Shown here in pieces: positions 43,065 through 53,799 of a stretch of 64,000 bases of DNA (positions within the stretch are counted from its first letter, which is position 1; the number at the start of each line of letters is the position of its first letter). The DNA comes from Strigamia acuminata. Lineage: Eukaryota > Arthropoda > Chilopoda > Geophilomorpha > Linotaeniidae. The position numbers and the translations under genes were made by a program. The DNA lies in NCBI GenBank assembly GCA_949358305.1, contig OX442317.1, positions 16,858,516 to 16,922,515 of the forward strand, written 5' to 3'. The notes under the pieces are model-generated. The model did no database searches and was not told where the DNA came from. It saw only the letters and a list, made by a program, of their open reading frames with translations.

Positions 43065-43823
43065 GTGACGCGATAGCCAGTATTTAAGCAGGGGATTCCA
43101 TCATCGTTTACACAAATGCGCATTGCAACGTGGAGGCGCATTCGAGTCCTTTTCCCAAGCGTTGAAAAAGGACAAAACTCGTATTCGATTCGAAAGCGAA
43201 TCGAATACGAGTTTTGTCCTTTTTCAACGCGAAATCGTATTCGATTCGCTTTTGAATCGAATACGAGTTTTGTCCTTTTTCAACGCGAAATCGTATTCGA
43301 CTCGCTTTCGAGTCGAGTACGAATTTTGCCCTTCTTCAACGCGAAATCGTATTCGACTCGTTTTCGAGTCGAGTACGAGTTTTGCCCTTCTTCAACGCGA
43401 AATCGTATTCGACTCGTTTTCGAGTCGAGTACGAGTTTTGCCCTTCTTCAACGCGAAATCGTATTCGACTCGTTTTCGAGTCGAATACGAGATAGTCGAT
43501 GACCCGTTCCCGGACTTTGACTCGTACGACTCGTATTCGAGATGTATTCGAGATGTATTCGAATCGTATTCGAGTCGTATTCGAGATGGTCGATGATTTC
43601 CACTCGCTCGTATACGCGTTGTATACGAGCTCGTATTTTGATCGTAATCGTAAACGAATCGTTTACAAGTCGTATACAAGTTGTATACGACGTGTATACA
43701 CCTCGTATACGAACGAAGTTTGTGAAAACACAATTTCCAAATAAGACGTATGTGACTACTATGTGTTTTCATGTCGTAGTAAGTATCCGGTGGATTTTCC
43801 AAACTTCGTTCGTATACGAGGTG
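43065..43823 (+). repeat. Foldback copy A: inner left arm and centre
   Basis: Starts GTGACGCGATAGCC with TATTTAAGCAGG, then a flank and about five 56-bp units (43190-43490), then the CCCGTTCCCGGACTTTGACT block and the GTATAC-rich centre with its unique core. The outermost satellite units carry GATTCG/CGAATC instead of GACTCG/CGAGTC. The LINE splits it after GAGGTG. Confidence 0.85.
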
Positions 43824-43835
43824 ATATAAACCAAG

Positions 43836-44228
43836 ATGGCCGCCGCGACATGTCGCATCTCATTCGCTCTGCAAGACCGTGATTCTTTACGCAATTATTT
43901 AAACGATATTGTTGGAATCTTCAACGACATTACCTCCGGGAAAGTAGCTACTAAATCCAAGATAGGTAAATTTGACTCTGGCATCAAGAATATTCGCTCC
44001 ATCCTCGATAACGCGCTGCTGACCGACGATGCTGACCACGTGGCGCCGACGCCGACGCCAACGCCCAATTCCTACCCCATTTCGCCTGCAACCAGCCCTA
44101 ATGATGCCAACCTACATCTGACTGCTACCGACGATCACTCTTCCGTTGTCGATGACGTCCCTGCCGCTCTCTCGACGGTCAGTACCACCGCTTCTTCTGT
44201 CCCGATCTCGGCGACTTTCGATCCACTT

Positions 44229-44266
<38 letters not shown>

Positions 44267-44960
44267 TGCCGCCAGCAAAACTGCCGCCCCCAACGATCTA
44301 GACCCGATCCACCATTCTCTTCAACAGATACACACGCTCATTTCAACCATGTGCGCGAGAATCGCAAGTCAAGACGACATTATCGCATCTCTTCACAAGT
44401 CGCCTACCGTCCCGCCTCCGCTCATGTCAGTCGAAATTCCTGGCTTATCGGACCTGCCTATTCGTACATATGCCAACGCTACCTCTCTCCTGACCCGTAA
44501 ACACACCGCGCCCGGTACCAACACCACGAGACGGCCCAAATCGTCAGCCTCTACGACAACGCCTTCGATTGATCCTCCATCTCGTCAACCACGGACTCCT
44601 CGTCCTCGCTCCATTGGTAATCTTGTCGACACTTCTTTACTCTCTGTCACCCCACTTGACCGCCAAGCTACACAGCGCATCCTCCTCTGTAATCTTATCC
44701 CCACCACTACTAGTGCTCAAGTTCGCTCTTTTGCCGAATCTAAAGGCCTTTCCGTCCGCCAATGTTCCCGTTGGCTTACAACCAAGAACACTGTAAGCAA
44801 ATCTTTCTTCCTGCGTATTGTCTGTAATGACATCACTCAGCTTCTTTCTCCCGACTTGTGGCCCATTAGTGTGGGCATTCATCAATTCTGGGGCAAAAAC
44901 CCTACTCTTGTCGCTTCTAATAACCCCGGTGCGCCCTTTCCGACTGAGCATGACCAATAG
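43836..44960 (+). CDS. LINE ORF1 protein
   Basis: 374 residues. The ATG sits in CCAAGATGGCCGCC, only 12 nt from the element start. The N-terminal region (about 1-60) could be helical. It is followed by Thr/Pro/Ser-rich sequence, 16-18 Ala encoded by a GCC microsatellite at about 44231-44272, then a region with basic and Ser/Thr/Pro stretches. The C-terminal 90 residues (R-I-L-L-C-N-L-I-P ... D-L-W-P) resemble the RRM-like half of CR1/L2-type ORF1 proteins, which bind the element RNA. No zinc knuckle is seen. It ends with TAG at 44958-44960, overlapping the start of ORF2. Confidence 0.8.
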
Positions 44961-46962
44961 GTCATGCAAAAATCATAACTTCAATATTATCTACCTAAAC
45001 GCCCGTTCCTTGCTGCCTAAAATTAATGACATCTTGGGCCTAACTCACATAAACTCTCCAGATCTAGTCACCATTACGGAGACATGGCTAACCCCGGACT
45101 GCCCTGATAGTATTTTAGCCATACCCGGTTACAATATCGCCCGCTCTGATCGCCTCTCACATGGGGGAGGAGTTGCACTTTTTTACAAAGACTCCTTCCA
45201 TCTTGATTCCCTTATTGCTAGCCAATCGGATGGCCTGGAGTTCCTCTCTTGCCATCTTTCCTCCCCTGCTCTCACACTCCAAATTATCGTCCTGTATCGC
45301 CCAATCTCCAGACCCATATCACATATTTTTGATCTCATCTCGGACCACATTACCCCAAATGTTAACACCTTAATAGCTGGTGATTTCAATCACAATTTTT
45401 TGCCTGCTAACCCGCATGACATTATCACCAACTACATGTCTTGTATTAACCTAAATCCCTCCATTTCCACCCCTTCGCGCGTGACTCTAAACTCGTCCAC
45501 TTTAATTGACCAAATTTTTGTTTCAAAAAATATCACTCAAAACTCCTGTATTCTCTCGGACCTGGATAGACTAGACCACAAAGTTGCTTCTCTATCCCTC
45601 ACCCTCCCAAAACCCCCCAACTCCCCCGCCCCTCGCCGCATCCCTAAATTTTCTTTTAAAAACTGTAATTGGGACAACATAATCCGGGACACTCTTAACA
45701 TTGACTGGCAACCTCTCATTGATTTCCCTGACCCCGACAATAAAATTCAGTACCTAACTACCGCCATCACCACCATTTTAACTAAACATGCCCCTCCCGC
45801 CTCGTCCACCTGTAGAAAACCTAAACCTTGGTGGTCTGCGGAACTGACTAAACTCCTCAAGAAGAAAACTGGACTTTTTCCCCATCGCCACACGGACCCC
45901 TTGAGCTACAAGATTGCGTGTCGCCACTATAAGGCCCTAGTTAGGCGCAACAAACGCCGGTCGGTCCTAGCCTCGAAAAACTTCTGGCGCCTTGTTAAAC
46001 CCCCCTCTACAAAAACTAGTTTGCCCACCTCCCTGCCGGTTCTCGAATCTTATGCTCAGTTTTGTGACAATCCCCTCAAGATAGTGGGCACAAACTACAA
46101 TAACCACAACAATGTGCCTGACCCCAACCCAACTTTCGTTAATTTTAATTATATCTCTCCCGCTGATATCATCCTTGCCTCGCTCAGAACTAACCTCTCT
46201 TCTGTTCACTCCCACGATAACATACCTGGGCTTGCTATAAAAAAGATACTTCCGGCTATCCTTCTCCCTTTGACTAATATCTTCAACACTATTATCGACA
46301 CCTCCACTTATCCCACGGCATGGAAACATGCGACCATCACCCCCCTATTTAAAGGGGGGGATAAACACTCGGTGACAAACTATCGCCCCATCTCATCCCT
46401 TCCCCCCCTTTGTAAAATCGCTGATCACAGCATACTCATGCAGATTCGCCGCACTATTACTAAACACTCTCCCCCTAACCAGTACGGCACTAGGCCAGGC
46501 TCTAATGCCCTCCACCTGATCTGTGCTTTATATTTGGACATCATCAAATGCTGTGACCGCAATAACCAGTTACACCTGGCAAAAACTGATGTTTCCAAGG
46601 CATTCGACACCCCACCACACCAGTATGTTATAAATTGCCTCAGCAATCTGTCTATTGGTCCCATGCCCCTTCAACTCTTCACATCTTACCTCTCTGATCG
46701 TAAATTCCATATTGCATCTGACCCCCAGTCTTCAGAATTTCCCATCTCCCGTGGCGTTGTACAGGGCACTGTTCTAGGTCCCTTGCTGTACAATTCTATC
46801 ACTGGGCCCATTCTGACACTCCCTCTCACTTCCAAGATTCGTTCATATGTGGACGATAATTTCCTCACTCAAATCACTGGGAATGACCTCCTTGTCCCCA
46901 TTCGGACTCTCTTCACTGCCGACCTTCGACCTTATCCAACTGGTACACAGCTCATGATATGA
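44950..46962 (+). pseudogene. LINE ORF2, endonuclease and RT part (frame 1)
   Basis: The ATG at 44950 overlaps the ORF1 stop (ATGACCAATAG). Numbered from it: endonuclease residues N17, E44, D145 and N147 (G-D-F-N), D187 (I-D-Q-I-F) and H210. RT blocks: I-T-P-L-F-K-G-G, N-Y-R-P-I-S, D547 in D-V-S-K-A-F-D, G-V-V-Q-G-T-V-L-G-P-L-L, and Y-V-D-D 633-636. The frame reaches a stop at 46960-46962 after a one-base slip somewhere in about 46920-46935, because the next frame carries the expected continuation (...SNWYTAHDMSLNQEKTGF). The enzyme is therefore cut just after the catalytic palm. Confidence 0.88.
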
Positions 46963-47681
46963 GTTTGAACCAGGAAAAGACTGGTTTCATGACTTTCAGC
47001 AAACCGTCGCGGGGTGTGACCCCGTACCCAGTTGACAGCATGGTCGTCCTTGGTCTTACCCTCGACCCTCACCTGACTTTTGCCCCCCACATCCGGAATA
47101 TAACCCGATTTCTAACCCGCTCAGCCTTTATAGTGAAGCATTTGAGGAGTGTCCTATCCCGCTCTGAAATGCTCTCCTACATTCGGTCTAAGATCTACCC
47201 TTCTGTCATCTATGCATCTCAGTTCTGGAATTCTACTCCCAACCGTTTTAAATTCCAAGTTACCACTGCTTATAACTTAGTACTTCGCACTGCCTTCAAA
47301 TTGCCTGGCATGACTCATATCACCCCTTATTACAATAAGCTAAACATTATGACGCTGGCTAACCTCCTTCTCCTAAATGACCTCACTTCTCTGGCTGACG
47401 TCATTCGGAACCCAGATCATCCCGCTCGGGCCATCGTCAAATTCTATCACTCTGACACTGAGACTCGCTCTACTCGTCGACACAAGTTTGAAGTGAATAC
47501 CAACCTTTCATCATATCTCGCAAATTCGTATCCCTACCGATGCCTCTCGGATTGGAATGATCTCCCCACGGACATCCGTTCATCAGTGCTCGAATGCTCA
47601 GCCTCGCGCTGCCAACACCATTGTAAACATATGCATAAACGTTTGCGTACGCACCTTCTTAAAGTTCAGAAGAATATATAA
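46959..47681 (+). pseudogene. LINE ORF2, thumb and C-terminal part (shifted frame)
   Basis: Continues ORF2 after the frameshift: S-L-N-Q-E-K-T-G-F-M, V-L-G-L-T-L-D-P-H-L-T-F, I-Y-P-S-V-I-Y-A-S-Q-F-W, and the usual C-terminal W-N-D-L-P. Stop TAA at 47679-47681. A 69-nt 3' end with the TAA tail follows. Confidence 0.88.
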
Positions 47682-47750
47682 TCGTATTGTCTTTAACTTG
47701 TATTTTACTCCATGGGAGTGTTGAAATAAATAATAATAATAATAATAATA

Positions 47751-49612
47751 CACGTCGTATACAACTTGTATACGACTTGTAAACGATTCGTTTACGATTA
47801 CGATCAAAATACGAGCTCGTATACAACGCGTATACGAGCGAGTGGAAATCATCGACCATCTCGAATACGACTCGAATACGATTCGAATACATCTCGAATA
47901 CATCTCGAATACGAGTCGTACGAGTCAAAGTCCGGGAACGGGTCATCGACTATCTCGTATTCGACTCGAAAACGAGTCGAATACGATTTCGCGTTGAGAA
48001 AGAAAGGGCAAAATTCGTACTCGACTCGAAAACGAGTCGAATACGATTTCGCGTTGAAGAAGGGCAAAACTCGTACTCGACTCGAAAACGAGTCGAATAC
48101 GATTTCGCGTTGAAGAAGGGCAAAACTCGTACTCGACTCGAAAACGAGTCGAATACGATTTCGCGTTGAAGAAGGGCAAAACTCGTACTCGACTCGAAAA
48201 CGAGTCGAATACGATTTCGCGTTGAAGAAGGGCAAAACTCGTACTCGACTCGAAAACGAGTCGAATACGATTTCGCGTTGAAAAAGGACAAAACTCGTAT
48301 TCGATTCGCTTTCGAATCGAATACGAGTTTTGTCCTTTTTCAACGCTTGTGAAAAGGACTCGAATGCGCCTCCACGTTGCAATGCGCATTTGTGTAAACA
48401 ATGATGGAATCCCCTGCTTAAATACTGGCTATCGCGTCACGTAACAGCAACGTGCCACGTCACGTAATTGCAACGTGCCGCGCTATGCCACACAATGTGC
48501 CGCCGCGATAGGCCATTGAACCCGAATGTGTGTGATGCGAAACGCGAGTACGCGCGCGGAGAACGCGCGGCAATGCTAGCAACAGGAGCGCAACTGCCCA
48601 AGAAATTGCTCAACAATAAAAGGCACGTGGAAGCACGTGCCTGAAACAATAGGCACTTCAAATAAAGTTATTGTTAAAAAACGGGCTTGAAAACCAACAA
48701 TTACACAATAATTAAGGGGCAAGAAATGAACTTTGCTGCAATGCAAAGTTCTCAAAATACAGAGAAATGAAAGTTACACTTGTATAAAGAATTGACAATG
48801 TTTGAAACCAATAAAAACTACAAAAACACACTTGTAAAAAACCCAAAAAAAAACCCCAGAATGAATTATTTGACTCAAATTAACCCTAAAACAGTCTTGG
48901 AGGTCGTGCAGACGACAGAGTCGGATCGGAAGGTTGCTAAAACCTGACGCCAAAACTAGCAATGGGACAGCTAGTTAGAAAACAGCTTTTTCATCAATCA
49001 TGAACGCTGAAAACCTCACCCAGGGGTAGAAAATGATGGAGAGAACGTTTTCGCCATCTAAAACGGTCTAAAACGGGTCTAAAATGCCTAAACCGGCGCC
49101 TGGAACGTGGCGCAGTTGTTGGGTCAAATATTGTCAAAAATCAGTGGAAATTTGTCAAATACTGGCAAAAATCTGCTGAAATTTGTCAAAAATTGCCAAA
49201 TTTTGGCGCAAGTTACGTGAGGTTTGCGCGCATCCAACTATGACGAAAAATCCATGCGTGTGCACGCGCGATTTACTGGCGCGTTGGAAGCGTTAAAATA
49301 AATTTTTCCAATATCTAACACAATTTGCACCGAATTATGGCAATTTTTGACAAATTTACATGGATTTTTGCCAGTATTTGACAAATTTCCACGGATTTTT
49401 GACAATATTTGACAAATTCCAGACAAATTTCAGACAAATTTCAATTAATTTTAGAAATTTTATGAGAAATTTCAGCAAATGTTTGAGGATTGAGGAAATC
49501 TTCTGAAATTTGTCAAATATAGGCAAAAATCTTCTGAAATTTGTCAAATACAGGCAAAAATCTGCTGAAATTTGTCAAAAATTGCCCAAATTCCGTGCAA
49601 GTTTTGCAAGTT
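47751..49612 (-). repeat. Foldback copy A right arm
   Basis: Inverse of the left arm: centre half, about seven 56-bp units (47955-48330), the TAAATACTGGCTATCGCGTC flank, then the reverse of 34790-35930. The match to the left arm stops near 49612 (TTGCAAGTTTTGCGCGCATC). Confidence 0.85.
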
Positions 49613-50152
49613 TTGCGCGCATCAAATCGTATGCGCGCCTATACTATTGCACGAGCGCATTGACGCATGATGAACACCGACCACGTTTACGAAGTGAATT
49701 CGAGCTACAAAAGTATCGAGTCGCCATTCTATGATGGAAAAAAAAAATTAAGTGTAAACAAACAAAATAAAAACTTTAATATACAAGAAACGTACAATTC
49801 CACTCAACTTTGTTTCAAATTTTATTTATTGGATCATTGAAAATAAACAGTAGTGTTGTGCACTGTACGCTTAAGTGTATACCGGCGATGCGTTGTTTTG
49901 TGGTGGGGATTTGCCTCGATAATTGATCTTTTCTCTTTGTTTGCAATATTTTTTTGGCCTTTTTTGTTGATTTTTCGGTTTGAAATTGTTTTTTTCCGGT
50001 GTAATTTAAGTGGTGGAAGGTTGTTGGCGTGTGTTGAGGGTAATTTTGGCGGTTTTTGGGTCGGGATTAGTGTTTTCTGCGATTTTTTATCGGTATTTGG
50101 GGTTTGATGCAGCGGATAGCGCATGCGAATCGCCGTCGACCGTAGCATTAGC
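48466..50152. repeat. 1.69-kb tandem duplication, unit 1
   Basis: AATTGCAACGTGCCGCGC ... GACCGTAGCATTAGC. It is repeated directly at 50153-51840 with very few differences (CGTG/CCTG, an extra A in an A run near 51428). It covers most of the foldback right arm plus 540 bp of other sequence, including an AATAAA-rich stretch. Confidence 0.9.
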
Positions 50153-51840
50153 AATTGCAACCTGCCGCGCTATGCCACACAATGTGCCGCCGCGATAAGC
50201 CATCGAATCCGAATGTGTGTGATGCGAAACGCGAGTACGCGCGCGGAGAACGCGCGGCAATGCTAGCAACAGGAGCGCAACTGCCCAAGAAATTGCTCAA
50301 CAATAAAAGGCACGTGGAAGCACGTGCCTGAAACAATAGGCACTTCAAATAAAGTTATTGTTAAAAAACGGGCTTGAAAACCAACAATTACACAATAATT
50401 AAGGGGCAAGAAATGAACTTTGCTGCAATGCAAAGTTCTCAAAATACAGAGAAATGAAAGTTACACTTGTATAAAGAATTGACAATGTTTGAAACCAATA
50501 AAAACTACAAAAACACACTTGTAAAAAACCCAAAAAAAAACCCCAGAATGAATTATTTGACTCAAATTAACCCTAAAACAGTCTTGGAGGTCGTGCAGAC
50601 GACAGAGTCGGATCGGAAGGTTGCTAAAACCTGACGCCAAAACTAGCAATGGGACAGCTAGTTAGAAAACAGCTTTTTCATCAATCATGAACGCTGAAAA
50701 CCTCACCCAGGGGTAGAAAATGATGGAGAGAACGTTTTCGCCATCTAAAACGGTCTAAAACGGGTCTAAAATGCCTAAACCGGCGCCTGGAACGTGGCGC
50801 AGTTGTTGGGTCAAATATTGTCAAAAATCAGTGGAAATTTGTCAAATACTGGCAAAAATCTGCTGAAATTTGTCAAAAATTGCCAAATTTTGGCGCAAGT
50901 TACGTGAGGTTTGCGCGCATCCAACTATGACGAAAAATCCATGCGTGTGCACGCGCGATTTACTGGCGCGTTGGAAGCGTTAAAATAAATTTTTCCAATA
51001 TCTAACACAATTTGCACCGAATTATGGCAATTTTTGACAAATTTACATGGATTTTTGCCAGTATTTGACAAATTTCCACGGATTTTTGACAATATTTGAC
51101 AAATTCCAGACAAATTTCAGACAAATTTCAATTAATTTTAGAAATTTTATGAGAAATTTCAGCAAATGTTTGAGGATTGAGGAAATCTTCTGAAATTTGT
51201 CAAATATAGGCAAAAATCTTCTGAAATTTGTCAAATACAGGCAAAAATCTGCTGAAATTTGTCAAAAATTGCCCAAATTCCGTGCAAGTTTTGCAAGTTT
51301 TGCGCGCATCAAATCGTATGCGCGCCTATACTATTGCACGAGCGCATTGACGCGTGATGAACACCGACCACGTTTACGAAGTGAATTCGAGCTACAAAAG
51401 TATCGAGTCGCCATTCTATGATGGAAAAAAAAAAATTAAGTGTAAACAAACAAAATAAAAACTTTAATATACAAGAAACGTACAATTCCACTCAACTTTG
51501 TTTCAAATTTTATTTATTGGATCATTGAAAATAAACAGTAGTGTTGTGCACTGTACGCTTAAGTGTATACCGGCGATGCGTTGTTTTGTGGTGGGGATTT
51601 GCCTCGATAATTGATCTTTTCTCTTTGTTTGCAATATTTTTTTGGCCTTTTTTGTTGATTTTTCGGTTTGAAATTGTTTTTTTCCGGTGTAATTTAAGTG
51701 GTGGAAGGTTGTTGGCGTGTGTTGAGGGTAATTTTGGCGGTTTTTGGGTCGGGATTAGTGTTTTCTGCGATTTTTTATCGGTATTTGGGGTTTGATGCAG
51801 CGGATAGCGCATGCGAATCGCCGTCGACCGTAGCATTAGC
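50153..51840. repeat. 1.69-kb tandem duplication, unit 2
   Basis: Second unit, offset 1687-1688. The near identity implies a recent event, probably unequal exchange or replication slippage around GCAATTGCAA/GTAATTGCAA. Open frames inside are repeated by copying and show no known protein. Confidence 0.9.
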
Positions 51841-52297
51841 AAGTGTGCGCGCAAGTTAAATGTGTACAGGACTGTGAGAAAATAAAACGTGTGTGGAAGA
51901 GTAAATGTTCTTTGGTGATCGCCATGAGTTCGTACTTTGTCGTGGGCGCGAAATGTGTGTGATATATATGCTACTATGCGTGATGTAGCGCCGTCAGCGC
52001 GTTTCAGCACGCGATGTAGCGCCCTGAGCGCGTCCAAATGCGTACAGGTGTTCGACAGATGTGCCAGGGCTTCACGTGCATACACGAAACATAAACATGA
52101 AGAAAACAGAAAAAACCGTTGTGTGTGATGTTTATAAAGACACATTACACAAAGAATACTACTCTTCATACAAAAAGCAATAAACTTTATACATATTGCA
52201 ATAAACTTACAAAATGGTAAAAATAAAATACTGGAAAACATGGCCTTGAATAATAGTGGAAAACATGGCGTACTGCCTTGAATACCCCCTTGAATAC
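51841..52297. other. Unassigned AT-rich stretch
   Basis: Two imperfect copies of GATGTAGCGCC-x-TCAGCGCGT at 51981-52042. No gene is seen. Confidence 0.4.
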
Positions 52298-53330
52298 GTC
52301 GCACCGCATCATCTCGCCTCACTTCCCGTCTTGGAAATAAATAAACGCCCCGGCGTTTATTCGAGACAATGTCCAACTTGGGCTTTCATTCGCGCCTCAC
52401 ATCCCGCCTTGGTAATAAATAAACGCCCCGGCGTTTATTCGAGGCACATCACCCACACCTCCCCGGCGTTCAAACGAGTAGCTGCGCGTATTTGACCCCG
52501 GTTTTTATTCTTTCAAATTGTCGTGTGTTTTCAAAGTTCTTAATTTGTTCAAAAACAAACAAAATGGCTATTTGTTGATTTTTAATTGATTTTATCGATT
52601 TCTGTTCGTTTTTTGCTGGTTTTTAATCGATTTTTCTGTATTTTTGATCAATTTTTGCCAATTGTAATCGTTATTTGTCATTCTGAATTGATTATTGTCA
52701 GGTTTCAGTCGATTTTTGTCGATTTCTGATCAATGTTTATACATTTTTTATCATTTTGTGTAGATTTCTGTTGAATTTTAATCATATTTCTTCGTTTTTA
52801 TTCAATTTTTGTCCCATGCTCCGCGATCAGTTCGAATAATTGACACCATACTGTGCTTTTACTCATATTCAAGATGGCGTCGCAAACTCAAGGTCGAATT
52901 CCGCTGAATTCATTTATTGCGACTGTTTGCGCTCCATACATGCGAAAAGGATTATGGGAAAAATCCTCAATGCAGGTCATTTTGGTGTCAAATGAGCGAG
53001 GAAGGCTGGAGATAAGGAAAATTGGTGAAATTTCAAAAAAAAGCTAAACAATCAAAATTTACATGAAGCTCAATTTTTCTAACTGGAAATGCATGTATCG
53101 TCAATTTCGGGATATTTTAGGGGTGAAATTGACTGGGAAGGGACCCCCACATTCCCCATGCGTCAACGCGCGCGTTGACGAAATTCAAATCCAGGTTTTC
53201 ACACAGCCCCACGTTATTTTCGGGTTCCAATTGCCGTATTGCCGTATTGCCTCAAATAAACGCCGGGGCGTTTATTAATTTTCATTAATTTTCCAGACCG
53301 GAAATGAGGCGAGGTGATGCGGTACGATGC
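52298..53330. mobile_element. Element with about 60-bp terminal inverted repeats and AATAAACGCC hairpins
   Basis: The left end CGTCGCACCGCATCATCTCG (52298 onward) is mirrored by the right end CATCGTACCGCATCACCTCG (53330 backward). Both lead into CGCCTCA-C/T-TTCC...GGAAA and the AATAAACGCC/GGCGTTTATT inverted repeat. A second left-type block lies at 52394-52445. The interior (52500-53250) is AT-rich with loose TTTTTGATCGATTTTTG-type repeats and includes TTCAAGATGGCGTCGC. No transposase; probably a MITE or small foldback. Confidence 0.55.
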
Positions 53331-53439
53331 AAAATTGCGAGATGTAGTTTGCTTTATTTGTTAAAACAAATTAGGCGTCACTAATTCACCTGTATTAGGG
53401 TTTCAATGTGTGAAATTTCAAAATTTATCGGTTCCGTCA

Positions 53440-53620
53440 AAACGCCATTGAAAAGTTACATTTTTATAACGTTTCAATGATGAAAACGGCCATTTTTGAT
53501 GAAAAACAGCCATTTTTTATAGAAAAAACGACGAAGAAAGCCATTTTCACTATGAAAAATGGCTGAAAATGACCATTTTGACGAAAAACGGCCATTTTTA
53601 CTACGAAAAATGGCTAAAAA
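53440..53620. repeat. Minisatellite of GGCCATTTTTGATGAAAAAC-like units
   Basis: Direct and inverted copies of GCCATTTTTN...GAAAAAYGGCC follow one another between the TIR element and foldback copy B. No gene is seen in 53331-53799. Confidence 0.6.
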
Positions 53621-53799
53621 TGCCACTTGAGTGAGTGCAAGTACATTTGGTGATGTACTATCGCGAGCGCGCGCGTTTTTGTGCAGTACAATGTGCTGAT
53701 TAAACCAACAGCATTATAGAGTGATTACATTGTTCATTTGTGTTTTTAAGTTACAAAATGGTACAAAATCATAAAATAAACTTGTAAAGTGCAATTTCT

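Larger units (their letters stand above)
43824..47750 (+). mobile_element. Non-LTR retrotransposon (LINE) of the CR1/L2/Jockey group
   Basis: About 3.93 kb from ATATAAACC to a (TAA)n tail, with two overlapping frames (ORF1, ORF2) and an apurinic-type endonuclease plus RT. Comparing with the empty centre at 57615-57640 places it exactly between GAGGTG and CACGTCG of the foldback centre. No target duplication is seen. It has one frameshift in RT. The family assignment is from motif style only. Confidence 0.9.
26555..49612. mobile_element. Foldback (FB) palindromic element, copy A, interrupted by el3, el4 and a LINE
   Basis: After removing el3 (26603-33378), el4 (35940-43059) and the LINE (43824-47750), the left arm (26555-26602, 33384-35939, 43065 to centre) reads without a gap. 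Its inner 1.9 kb is repeated in inverse order on the right (47751-49612). Copy B (53800-57737) is collinear with the left arm over more than 2.5 kb with no indel seen and about six base differences. The right arm lacks the outermost 1.4 kb of the left arm and is followed by a different sequence. No transposase is encoded. Confidence 0.85.

Noticed and set aside
44637-44969. Antisense frames under the LINE and the Copia polyproteins
   Set aside because: They are shadows of the sense coding frame, with no motifs.
51522-52376. 284-codon open frame on the minus strand
   Set aside because: It crosses the edge of the tandem duplication and the inverted repeat of the TIR element, has no domain, and its composition is like non-coding AT-rich DNA.
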